Shown here in pieces: positions 26,701 through 33,878 of a stretch of 50,330 bases of DNA. The position numbers and the translations under genes were made by a program. This stretch comes from Bryobacterales bacterium (GTDB taxonomy: Bacteria > Acidobacteriota > Terriglobia > Bryobacterales > Bryobacteraceae), in NCBI GenBank assembly GCA_020851655.1, contig JADZCI010000207.1, positions 1 to 50,330 of the forward strand, given 5' to 3'. The notes under the pieces were generated by a model that searched no databases, was not told the DNA's origin, and saw only the letters and a program-made list of their open reading frames with translations. Each line of letters starts with the position of its first letter. Position 1 is the first letter of the stretch.

Positions 26701-27254
26701 CCCCACACCGCCTGGTGGTGAGCTACATCGTGGACCTGCCCTTCGGCAAAGGCCGGAAGTTTGGTTCGGATGCTCCCGGCTTCGCCTCGCTGTTGATTTC
26801 CGGTTGGGGGGTGAACGGCGTCAGCACGTTCCAGTCGGGAAGCCCGATCAACCTTTCGACCGCGGTCAACACGTCCAACTCCTTCGGCGGCGGACAGCGG
26901 CCCAATTCCGCCGGTTCGAGCGCCAACATCGAGGGTCCGGCACAACAACGGCTGAGCCGGTGGTTTGACACCTCGAAGTTCACTCTGCCGGCGTCGTTCA
27001 GCTTCGGCAACGTGGCGCGCACGCTACCGGATGTCCGGTCCCACGGCATCGCGAATTACGACTTCACCCTGTTCAAAAACACGCAGATCACGGAGCGATT
27101 TGGGTTGCAGTTCAGGACCGAGGTTTTCAATCTCTTCAACCGGGTCCGCTTCGGGTATCCGGGGCGAGGGATGGGCAATCCGGACTTTGGTGTGATTGGC
27201 GGACAATTCAACGATCCGCGGCTGGTCCAATTCGCCTTGCGCCTGCTCTTTTGA
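23769..27254 (+). CDS. TonB-dependent receptor with carboxypeptidase-regulatory-like domain
   Basis: The protein has 1161 residues. A signal peptide (MGSRFKTSVLCLFTAVTACGQ) is followed by a carboxypeptidase-regulatory-like beta sandwich (about 23-105: GSVTDQSNAAITAASVSL, GGYQFVNLVPGQYRLEVEKTG as key strands), a plug region with EMPLNGRNVFGLVALVPGV, and a long beta barrel ending in LRLLF with a terminal aromatic residue. This is the large Oar-like receptor type that is expanded in acidobacteria and is thought to import oligosaccharides or peptides; the ligand is unknown. I chose ATG at 23769, preceded by AGGGGGCGA, over a TTG at 23703 that would put 22 non-signal residues in front. The CRTAC1 and TPR genes follow closely. 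A TATAGA box sits at 23724-23729. Confidence 0.93.
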   Translation: MGSRFKTSVLCLFTAVTACGQTFFGSVVGSVTDQSNAAITAASVSLINLGTGDRRTSQTDSSGGYQFVNLVPGQYRLEVEKTGFRRFTREPITVEVQSAVRIDVPMQVGDVNQTVEVTSQTPLLQTEDASLGKVVEARKVLEMPLNGRNVFGLVALVPGVVPGGQSGTTPTGTNPFAWGNYQIGGGQANQSATYIDGAPVNAAYVNLTALVPTQDAIQEFRVQTNNLGPEFGRLAGGAINLTTKSGTNDFHGSAYEFLRNRELNANTFFNNRARVQRPAFSQNQYGVNIGGPIIHDKTFFFAGWEGFRLRQGASYVYTVPTAAMRAGDFSNVRNGAGNVIPIYDPLTTCGRFGNAACGRDANGNEIITRTQFPGNVIPQNRIDPASKILSQYWALPNGPGNQFTAVNNYTANASVGGDNDQVNARLDHTFSERNRLFLRYTYWQNLNLPIDPYKTKTCVDRCTETFNTNQGVIGDTFNLTPTFIVDLRASYLRFSYDRTSLTAGYDLTQLGWPASLNNQVIFRVVPQPVVTGYNGVWSTNGTGSTIIARNDVYSITPSATKIWGRHTLKFGGEFRRLTHNYYQQNNPSGSFNFDSLLTSSNPFNAAGTGNGFASFMLGYGSGGGVTNNALVAGQMLYRAYYVGDQYQATSRLTVNFGIRMEQMGPWSERFDRMIVMLPGLPSEISGPSGLNLKGTIGLVNSKESPSRNNTKMGNLWAPRFGLAYRLDNKTVIRTGYGVFWLGNDVAFGFAPNGDPVNAYSTPFLGTTDGSLTPRDTLRDPFPSGLTAPPGRSPNFQQLFWGQGITAPVWDEKHAYAQQWNFDVQREIPGGLALSIAYAGSKGTHLPGPSQQLDQLPPEFMSLGSRLQQQVPNPFFGLVKLGALAQPTVAYGQLLRPYPHYNGYAMQSPPNRNSIYHSAQLNVEKRFAKGGSIVAAYTWSKLISDTDTLTGWLEPGGGAGGVQNNYNIRAERSLALYDTPHRLVVSYIVDLPFGKGRKFGSDAPGFASLLISGWGVNGVSTFQSGSPINLSTAVNTSNSFGGGQRPNSAGSSANIEGPAQQRLSRWFDTSKFTLPASFSFGNVARTLPDVRSHGIANYDFTLFKNTQITERFGLQFRTEVFNLFNRVRFGYPGRGMGNPDFGVIGGQFNDPRLVQFALRLLF

Positions 27255-27263
27255 CAAGGCGGG

Positions 27264-27269
27264 TACACT
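27264..27269 (+). promoter_or_regulatory. TACACT -10-like box upstream of CRTAC1
   Basis: GGTACACTA, nearly identical to the box before fabD and the PpiC-type gene, lies in the 65-base gap after the TonB receptor gene. A TTGACA at 27251-27256 is only seven bases upstream and so is badly spaced. A ten-codon frame (27291-27323) ends in a TGA that overlaps the CRTAC1 ATG. Confidence 0.35.
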
Positions 27270-27319
27270 AAGACAGCGGCGGGCTATCGTATGCGCCTGA
27301 GTCCCGGCGCGGTCTGGGC

Positions 27320-28918
27320 ATGAGATCAATTACCATTCTGCTGGCTGCCGTCACGGGAGTTCTGGCGCCGGTGGCTCCCCCGGGGGTCGATTTTGTGCAG
27401 CGGAATTCGCCCACTTCCGAGAAATACCTGGTCGAAACGATGGGCGGTGGCGTTGCGCTTCTGGACTACAACAACGACGGGCGCCTGGACGTGTTTCTGG
27501 TGAACGGCGGCAAACTAAGGGAACCGCAAAAGACCCCGGCGGATTTCGGGCGGCGCGATCCCGCGTATTGGAACCGGCTCTACCGGCAGAATCGCGACGG
27601 CACATTCTCTGACGTGACCGCGGCGGCAGGGTTGTCGAAGACGGGAAACGGCTATGGAATGGGCGCCGCGACCGGTGATTTTGACAACGACGGATTCACC
27701 GATTTGTATCTCACCAACTTCGGGAACAACGAACTCTACCGCAACCTGGGTGACGGGACGTTCAAGGATGTGACCGACGAGGCGGGAGTAGCCGGCGGCG
27801 GGTGGTCTGTCTCGGCTGGATTTCTCGATTATGACAACGATGGGCGTCTGGACCTGTTTGTCAGCCGTTACCTCGACTGGGACCTGGAACAGAATGTGCA
27901 CTGTGGCACGCCGTTTTGGGCGTATTGCCGCCCGGACAAGTACGAGGGAGTTCCAAATCTCTTATTTCACAATGAGGGCGGCGGGAGGTTCCGCGATGTG
28001 AGCCGGAGTTCCGGGATCGGCGCCTTGAGAGGAAAAGGAATGGGTGTCGCCTTTAATGACGGCGACGGAGACGGAAGAACCGATATTTTCGTATCCAATG
28101 ACGGCATGGAACAGTACCTCTTCCGGAATCGGGGTGACGGCACATTTCAGGAGCAAGCGGTCGAGGCGGGCGCGGCATACGGCGAAGACGGAAAGACTTT
28201 TGCCGGCATGGGTGCGGTGTTTGAAGACTACGATAACGATGGACGGCCGGATATCGCGGTAACCAATCTGGCGCTGGAAAAGTACGCTCTTTTCCGGAAC
28301 GGCGGAGGTGGACGATTTACGTATGCGAGCCTTGCCTCCGGTCTGGCGAGTCTCTCGGCGCGCAGTTCCGGTTGGGGTGTCCTGCTGGCCGATTTCGATA
28401 ACGACGGATGGAAGGACTTGTTCGTCGCGCAAAGCCACGTGCTCGACAACGTGGAACGAATCAACGCCAACCTCAGGTACCGGGAGCCACCAGCGCTCTA
28501 TCTCAACCGGTCAGGAAAATTCCAGCGGGCCGATTTGGGGACTTTGCCCGCGGTTGCGGGCCGCGGCGCCGCGGTGGGCGACCTGAATGGAGACGGCGCG
28601 TTGGACGTGGTGATGCAGGTCCTGGGAGGGCGCCCGCTCGTGCTGTCGGGCATGCCCAACGGGAATCACTGGCTGGAGGTCAAACTGGTGGGAACCAAGA
28701 GCAACCGCGATGGCGCCGGCGCAAAGATCCGGGTGGGAAACCAATCTGCGCATGCCTCGTCCGCGGGGAGTTACCTGTCGGCGAGCGACATTCGTGTGCA
28801 TTTCGGACTCGGTAACATGACCCGAGCTCAGGTCGAAGTTGTCTGGCCTGGCGGCGGGATGCAGACTGTTGACGTTACCGTGGTGGACCGCGTTGTGACG
28901 GTGAAGGAACCGCTGTGA
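27320..28918 (+). CDS. CRTAC1 family protein (FG-GAP/VCBS repeats plus ASPIC/UnbV)
   Basis: The protein has 532 residues. A short hydrophobic start (MRSITILLAAVTGVLA) suggests export. Seven calcium-binding-type DxDxDG loops are spread along the chain (DYNNDGRLD, DFDNDGFTD, DYDNDGRLD, DGDGDGRTD, DYDNDGRPD, DFDNDGWKD, DLNGDGALD), as in integrin-like FG-GAP propellers. The end (NHWLEVKLVGTKSNRDGAGAKIRV in part, then VHFGLG and VEVVWPGG) is the ASPIC/UnbV domain. The family is common outside cells of acidobacteria and planctomycetes, but its role is unclear; binding of glycans or proteins is assumed. The stop overlaps the start of the TPR gene (GTGA), so the two are coupled. A second paralog lies at 45093-46775. 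Confidence 0.92.
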   Translation: MRSITILLAAVTGVLAPVAPPGVDFVQRNSPTSEKYLVETMGGGVALLDYNNDGRLDVFLVNGGKLREPQKTPADFGRRDPAYWNRLYRQNRDGTFSDVTAAAGLSKTGNGYGMGAATGDFDNDGFTDLYLTNFGNNELYRNLGDGTFKDVTDEAGVAGGGWSVSAGFLDYDNDGRLDLFVSRYLDWDLEQNVHCGTPFWAYCRPDKYEGVPNLLFHNEGGGRFRDVSRSSGIGALRGKGMGVAFNDGDGDGRTDIFVSNDGMEQYLFRNRGDGTFQEQAVEAGAAYGEDGKTFAGMGAVFEDYDNDGRPDIAVTNLALEKYALFRNGGGGRFTYASLASGLASLSARSSGWGVLLADFDNDGWKDLFVAQSHVLDNVERINANLRYREPPALYLNRSGKFQRADLGTLPAVAGRGAAVGDLNGDGALDVVMQVLGGRPLVLSGMPNGNHWLEVKLVGTKSNRDGAGAKIRVGNQSAHASSAGSYLSASDIRVHFGLGNMTRAQVEVVWPGGGMQTVDVTVVDRVVTVKEPL

Positions 28919-29961
28919 TCGCGGTTGCGGTTCTATTGCTCGCCTGGCAGCAGGTAACTCCGGAACTACGCGGGCACGTCGAAGCGGGACTGAAGGCCAA
29001 GGCGGCCGGAGACCTCGAAACCGCCGTTCGCGAATTCCGGCGAGTGGTTGAACTGGCTCCCGCGCTTCCCGCAGCTTATGTCAACCTCGGCGCGGTGCTG
29101 TTTCAAGAAAAGGATTACGCAGGCGCCATTCCGCCGCTGCGGAAGGCGCTGGAGTTGACTCCCGACTTGCCCGGAGCATCCGAAATGCTGGGAGCGTCGC
29201 TGCTTGCGCAAGGCTATGCCGCAGATGCGATCCCCCACCTGGAGAAAGCACAGGCCGACGATTTGCTTGGAGTCGCATTGCTGGAGGCAGGGCGGGAGCG
29301 CGACGCGGTGGAGCGCCTGGAGGCGGCGCTTCAGAAGCGTCCCGGCGATCCGGATCTGCTCTACTACCTCGCACAAGCCCACGGGCGGCTTGCCAGAATG
29401 GCTGTGGAAGGGCTGCGTGCCAGCCATCCGGATTCGGCTCGCACGGCGCAGTTGTCCGGAGAAGCAGCGGCGGCGGCGGGCAACCGGGAGGTTGCGGAAA
29501 AACAGTTTCGCACAGCCCTCGAGAAACGCCCGGACCTCAGGGGTGTGCACTACTCGATTGGTGAACTGTACCTGGCCTCGGGTGATTACGAGAAGGCGGA
29601 ACCCGAATTCCGAGAAGAGGTGCGGATGGCGCCGGGGTCCGCCGCCGCGGCTTACAAACTGGGCCTCGTCCTGCTGAACCGGGGCAACGCCAAGGATGCG
29701 GCGCTGGAGTTACAGCGCGCCGACACCCTGTCTCCAGGGATGCCGGAAACCTTGCTGGAGTTGGGCAAGGCGCAGTTCGCCACCGGCGACAGCAGTGGAG
29801 CGGAGAAAGCATTCCTGCAGGTCCTGAGGGCGGAGAAAGAGACGCGTCTGGCTGAAGCCGCGCATTTTCATCTCTCCCAACTCTATCGGGCCCAAGGCCG
29901 AACCGCCGAGGCGGAACGGGAAACGAAGGCGTTTCAGGATCTCAAGCGGCGTGTGCGTTAA
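28915..29961 (+). CDS. Tetratricopeptide repeat protein, exported
   Basis: The protein has 348 residues and starts with GTG in a GTGA overlap with the CRTAC1 stop. A short hydrophobic start (VIAVAVLLLAWQQ) may be a signal or anchor. The rest is made of TPR-type helix pairs, for example AAYVNLGAVLFQEKDYAGAIPPL, LLEAGRERDAVERLEAAL, SIGELYLASGDYEKAEPEF and LYRAQGRTAEAERE. TPR proteins scaffold protein contacts. Coupling to CRTAC1 and closeness to a TonB receptor suggest a surface or periplasmic assembly, but that is inference. No enzymatic domain is seen. Confidence 0.9.
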   Translation: MIAVAVLLLAWQQVTPELRGHVEAGLKAKAAGDLETAVREFRRVVELAPALPAAYVNLGAVLFQEKDYAGAIPPLRKALELTPDLPGASEMLGASLLAQGYAADAIPHLEKAQADDLLGVALLEAGRERDAVERLEAALQKRPGDPDLLYYLAQAHGRLARMAVEGLRASHPDSARTAQLSGEAAAAAGNREVAEKQFRTALEKRPDLRGVHYSIGELYLASGDYEKAEPEFREEVRMAPGSAAAAYKLGLVLLNRGNAKDAALELQRADTLSPGMPETLLELGKAQFATGDSSGAEKAFLQVLRAEKETRLAEAAHFHLSQLYRAQGRTAEAERETKAFQDLKRRVR

Positions 29962-30078
29962 AGGCGGCACTATCGAAAGATGGCGTCAGGCTGGAGAGCG
30001 GGCACGCGCGACGCGTTTGATAATGGAGTATTAGCTCCCAAACTCCTCAACATCCGGGGTATGAGAAAGGATGGTGCG
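29962..30078 (+). promoter_or_regulatory. Intergenic leader of the carbonic anhydrase gene
   Basis: This 117-base gap has a GATAAT box (30019-30024) with no clear -35, followed by the inverted repeat GGAG-TATTAG-CTCC (30025-30038). Nothing else is recognised. Confidence 0.3.
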
Positions 30079-30726
30079 ATGAAGTTCATCTGGATACTCG
30101 GCGTGGTGGCCGTTCTCGCGTCGGTGGCGCCGGCAGGCGAGCATCCCGCCGGAATGCCCGCGGACAAGGCCCTTGCCGTATTGAAAGAGGGGAATCAGCG
30201 CTACGTCACACACCGGGAAACGCACCCTGATGCGACGCCGGAACGCAGGCGTGAGTTGACCAAAGGGCAGCATCCTTTTGCTGTGATCGTGGGTTGCGCG
30301 GATTCCCGCGTGCCGCCGGAACTGGTGTTTGACGCGGGTTTCGGTGATATGTTCGTCATCCGCGAGGCGGGTAACGTCGTGGACTCCATTGTGCTGGGGA
30401 GCGTCGAATATGCGGTCGAGCATCTGGGGATCAAGCTCGTCGTGGTGCTCGGACATGAACAGTGCGGCGCTGTGACAGCGGCGGTGAACCATACTCGCGA
30501 AGGCCACATCACGTCGATCGTCAAAGCCATCGATCCGGCGGTTGCCGAGACCAGGAATCAACCGGGCGACCGCGTCCACAATTGCGTCCTCGCCAACGCC
30601 CGTCGCGCCGCTTCCCAACTGCGTACGGCCAAACCGATTCTCGCCAAGGCCGTCCACGATGATGGATTGAAAGTCATTGCCGCGGTGTACGATCTCGCCA
30701 GCGGAGAGGTGCGATTTCTGAAATAG
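30079..30726 (+). CDS. Beta-class carbonic anhydrase, exported
   Basis: The protein has 215 residues. A signal peptide (MKFIWILGVVAVLASVAPAG) precedes a beta-carbonic anhydrase core that interconverts CO2 and bicarbonate. Zinc ligands can be placed: C73 in GCADSRVPPE, H126 and C129 in LGHEQCGA, with the Asp75-Arg77 dyad. REAGNVVD is also typical. I chose ATG at 30079 because AGGA lies seven bases upstream and the signal peptide then begins at the first residue; ATG codons at 30061 and 29980 would add charged residues before it. A GATAAT box (30019-30024) and a small GGAG-TATTAG-CTCC stem (30025-30038) lie upstream. Export makes a role in periplasmic CO2 or pH handling likely. Confidence 0.92.
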   Translation: MKFIWILGVVAVLASVAPAGEHPAGMPADKALAVLKEGNQRYVTHRETHPDATPERRRELTKGQHPFAVIVGCADSRVPPELVFDAGFGDMFVIREAGNVVDSIVLGSVEYAVEHLGIKLVVVLGHEQCGAVTAAVNHTREGHITSIVKAIDPAVAETRNQPGDRVHNCVLANARRAASQLRTAKPILAKAVHDDGLKVIAAVYDLASGEVRFLK

Positions 30727-30738
30727 TGTAGAGTCAGG

Positions 30739-32631
30739 ATGAAACGCCTGACATGGCTTAGTTTTCTCTGCCTGGGCGCCTTGGCCCAAACCGATAGCCG
30801 GGGAGTCACCGCACACCTAAACCCACCACTAAACACGCCGGATGTCGTGGCGAGCGAGCTTCGGTCGTACCTGATTCGGAAAGCTCCGCCGCTGCCGGTT
30901 GCGCCCAACCGGGCCGGCTGGGCGGAGGAGTCTCAACGTGTGCGGAAGCAGTTTCTGGATCAGATCGTCTTCCACGGTTGGCCCGCCGAATGGGTCACCG
31001 CACCGCCGAAGTTCGAGGACCTGGGGCTGATTCCCACTACCGGCCGGGGCTACCGCATGCGAAAGCTGCGGTACGAGATTGTGCCCGGCTTCTGGTCGGC
31101 GGCAATCCTGTATGAACCGGAGACTCTGAGCGGCAAAATGCCGGCGATGTTGAACGTCAACGGCCACGTCGGCGCTCCGGGCAAGAGCGTTGAGTACAAG
31201 CAGAAGCGCTGCATCCAGCAGGCGCGCATGGGAATGCTGGCGCTGAACCTGGAGTGGCTTTGGTATGGCGAGCTTTCCGCGAAAGAGAACGCCCACTGGA
31301 ACGCGGCGCATCTTGACCTCGCTGGCGCGTCCGGGTTGGGAATCTTCTACCTGGCCATGCGAAAGGGACTGGACTATCTCGCCGCGCACCCCAATGCCGA
31401 CCCTGCGCGGTTGGGGGTGACCGGCTTGTCCGGGGGAGGCTGGCAAACGATCATCCTCAGCTCGCTTGACGAGCGGGTGACGCTGTCCACGCCGGTTGCC
31501 GGATACTCGGCGTTCCGGGCGCGAGTCGAGAGATGGCGCGACACGGGGGATTACGAGCAGAACGCAACCGACATGTTGACGGTCGCCGATTATCCCCGGC
31601 TGACGGCGCTGCGGGCGCCGCGGCCGACCCTGCTGGTCTACAACGCCGAAGACGACTGCTGCTTCCGGGCGCCCCTTGTCAAACCCGATATCTTTGATGC
31701 GGTGAGGCCCGTATTCGCGTCACTGGGCGCTGCCGATGCATTTGAATGGCACGAAAACACCGACCCGTCCGATCACAATTATCAGATGGACAACCGGATG
31801 GCGTTCTACCGGTTTGCCGCGCGGCACTTCCGGCTGAAGCCAGTGGAAGCGGAAGAGCCCGCCCCGCTGCTGAGTTACCGGGAATCGACTGCCGGACTGC
31901 CGCGGGATAACCTGACGATTCTTGGTGTCGCCAGGCAACTGGCCGCGCGCAGAGCGCCAGGCGGCGATTTGCGATCGATCTTGCGCTACAAGCCGTCCGC
32001 TATCACGCGCGTGTGGCCTCTGCGTAACAGCAAGAGCAAAGGATTGGAGACGTGCTCCTACCGCATCGAGTTTGACAATGGCTTGACGGCGACAGCCGTC
32101 TGGCTGCGCGCCTTGCTGGCTCCGCGAGACGCCCGCGCGACTTTGATTCTGAGCGATAAAGGCAAAGCCGGCGCGGGGGCGGAGGTTTCCGGCCGGGTCA
32201 ACCGCGGCGAGAACGTTTTTGCCATCGATCTGTTCCTGCACGGTGATTCCGCTCCCCGGGATCCCGGCCCGTCTCACTACGCGCAGATGTTCACCGCGGC
32301 TGGCGAAAGGCCGCTGGCTTTGCAGGCGGCGCAACTGACGGCTCTCGCCGGCTGGGCCAGACAAACTTCAGGCGCTAAGGAAGTGCGCGTTGAGACCTCC
32401 GGCGTGCGGACAGAGATGGCGGCCTTGACCGCCGCCGCGCTTTCGCCCGGCATGTTCACCGAGGCGATCCTGAGTCAAGCGCGTGGATCTTTGCGGAACC
32501 TGCTGGATGTGCCGGTGGACTACACCGAGGCGCCTGAGCCATTTGTGCTCGATCTGTACAAGCACTTTGACATCGATTCCCTGAGCGCCGCGGCAAAGCC
32601 GACGCGCGTGGTGGTGGAACCGGTTGAGTGA
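30739..32631 (+). CDS. Exported alpha/beta-hydrolase, acetyl-xylan-esterase-like
   Basis: The protein has 630 residues. A signal peptide (MKRLTWLSFLCLGALAQ) is followed by an alpha/beta-hydrolase fold. The nucleophile elbow is GLSGGGWQT with Ser231; an acid is likely in YNAEDDCCF (D305/D306), and His346 in PSDHNYQMDN completes a triad. The fold resembles the acetyl xylan esterase group. A second part (about 380-630) looks like a decayed or divergent repeat of the same fold: it has beta-alpha segments (ARATLILSDKGKAG, NVFAIDLFLHGD) but no clear second nucleophile elbow. It probably removes acyl groups from polysaccharides outside the cytoplasm. It lies 12 bases after the carbonic anhydrase gene and its stop abuts the stop of the convergent nitrilase gene. 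Confidence 0.85.
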   Translation: MKRLTWLSFLCLGALAQTDSRGVTAHLNPPLNTPDVVASELRSYLIRKAPPLPVAPNRAGWAEESQRVRKQFLDQIVFHGWPAEWVTAPPKFEDLGLIPTTGRGYRMRKLRYEIVPGFWSAAILYEPETLSGKMPAMLNVNGHVGAPGKSVEYKQKRCIQQARMGMLALNLEWLWYGELSAKENAHWNAAHLDLAGASGLGIFYLAMRKGLDYLAAHPNADPARLGVTGLSGGGWQTIILSSLDERVTLSTPVAGYSAFRARVERWRDTGDYEQNATDMLTVADYPRLTALRAPRPTLLVYNAEDDCCFRAPLVKPDIFDAVRPVFASLGAADAFEWHENTDPSDHNYQMDNRMAFYRFAARHFRLKPVEAEEPAPLLSYRESTAGLPRDNLTILGVARQLAARRAPGGDLRSILRYKPSAITRVWPLRNSKSKGLETCSYRIEFDNGLTATAVWLRALLAPRDARATLILSDKGKAGAGAEVSGRVNRGENVFAIDLFLHGDSAPRDPGPSHYAQMFTAAGERPLALQAAQLTALAGWARQTSGAKEVRVETSGVRTEMAALTAAALSPGMFTEAILSQARGSLRNLLDVPVDYTEAPEPFVLDLYKHFDIDSLSAAAKPTRVVVEPVE

Positions 32632-33867
32632 TCAGCGGCGGGACGGTGGGTCGGTGGCGATGTCGCCCCGCAGTTCGCGGAAGAACCTCGCGCGCATGTC
32701 TCCAAGCCACGGATCGGCATAGCGCTTGCTTAAGTCGATTGTCGCGGTGGCGACGGCGCCGTCTTCTTCCGTACGCGCCAGCGTCTCACCGTCCGGGTCG
32801 ATGACGAGCGACGGAAAGTCATAGCCGGACGAGGCCAGAAAGAGGTGGTTCTCGATGGCGCGCGCTTTTGCCAGTGTCTCGTTGCCGCCCCAGATGGGCA
32901 TAAGGATCAGTTCCGCGCCCCGCAGCGCCAAGCCGCGCGCGGGGTCCGGGTATTGGACGTCCCAGCAGATCATCATGCCAACCGTGCCGAAGTCCGTCTG
33001 AAAGACCGGGAAGCCGGAACCGGGAGTGATGCCGCCCTCGAACTCTTCGCGAGGGATGTAGATCTTGCGATACTTGCCGGCATACTGGCCGGCGCGGCCG
33101 ATGAGGACGGCCGTGTTGTAGATGGCCGTGCCGTCGCGCTCGTAGACTCCAGCGACTACCCAGGCGTTTTTGCGCCGCGCCAGTTCGCCCAACCGCTGTG
33201 TGGTTGGTCCGGGGATTGCCTCCGCCACATCGGCGTACTTCTTGCCGGTTCCCACAACCGTGACGCCTTCCGGCAGAAGGATGATGTCGGAGCCGGCGGG
33301 CACTCGCGCGTCAGCCGTCTCAATGAAGCGGGCAACCGGGTCGGCGCCACGCGGGTGCAGGCGGATTGTGGCGATGCGGGCGACACGCGGCTTGGGGGCG
33401 CCTGCCGGCTTGAACTCCACGTCCTTCCAGCGGATGGCGGCATTCGGCGCGTTTTGCAGGATCAGTTGCACATTGACCGACGAAGCTTTTTCCGGCGACG
33501 GCGCCGTGAGCGACGCTACCCGCCAATCGCCTTCGGTTGAAACCTGCCACACATAGTCGGGCTGTCCCGCGCGTTTTCCGGCGGCGGTTTGCCAGTCGAG
33601 GCGGACGGGCGTTTGAAGTGGTTCGTAGGTCAACCCGGTCGCCCGGTAGCGGAGTTCGAGGCGGTACCAGTGCCCTGGGACGACCCCGGAAAAGGACCGC
33701 TCCCACCCGCCAAACACGGCGGGGTTGCCTTTCCCTTCGGCGATCAGTTCATCGCCCTGCCGGGATAGCTTGGGAGTGATCTCGTCTCGAGGCGACCAGG
33801 CGTGCCAATCCTGGGCGCAGAGGCTGTGTGCGGACACTAGAATTGCCGGCCAGATCAGGGAGCGCAT
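32632..33867 (-). CDS. Exported nitrilase-superfamily amidohydrolase with N-terminal beta domain
   Basis: The protein has 411 residues. A signal peptide (MRSLIWPAILVSAHSLCA) leads into a beta-rich domain (about 20-155) with ligand-binding-type strands (HWYRLELRYRAT, VNVQLILQNAPNAAIRWKDVEF in part), then a carbon-nitrogen hydrolase domain (about 160-400). The catalytic triad can be read as E200 in LLPEGV, K268 in KYRKIYIP and C301 in MICWDVQYP. The superfamily splits nitriles or amides and usually works in the cytoplasm, so export with an added front domain is unusual. It lies 11 bases after the M14 peptidase gene, as the third gene of a GH127-led operon. The substrate is unknown; an amide released from glycoprotein or cell-wall material is possible. 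Confidence 0.88.
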   Translation of the reverse strand: MRSLIWPAILVSAHSLCAQDWHAWSPRDEITPKLSRQGDELIAEGKGNPAVFGGWERSFSGVVPGHWYRLELRYRATGLTYEPLQTPVRLDWQTAAGKRAGQPDYVWQVSTEGDWRVASLTAPSPEKASSVNVQLILQNAPNAAIRWKDVEFKPAGAPKPRVARIATIRLHPRGADPVARFIETADARVPAGSDIILLPEGVTVVGTGKKYADVAEAIPGPTTQRLGELARRKNAWVVAGVYERDGTAIYNTAVLIGRAGQYAGKYRKIYIPREEFEGGITPGSGFPVFQTDFGTVGMMICWDVQYPDPARGLALRGAELILMPIWGGNETLAKARAIENHLFLASSGYDFPSLVIDPDGETLARTEEDGAVATATIDLSKRYADPWLGDMRARFFRELRGDIATDPPSRR

Positions 33868-33878
33868 CTGCTATGAGC

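Noticed and set aside
25376-26948. Frames of about 370 codons on both strands inside the TonB receptor gene
   Set aside because: They have no recognisable domains; the receptor frame is continuous through the whole region.
27251-27256. TTGACA before CRTAC1 as a -35
   Set aside because: It is only seven bases from the TACACT box and overlaps the TonB receptor stop codon.
30071-30082. Three-codon frame (MVR) whose stop overlaps the carbonic anhydrase ATG
   Set aside because: The purine-rich ribosome site directly touches its ATG, so it could not be used; the site is well placed for the main ATG instead.
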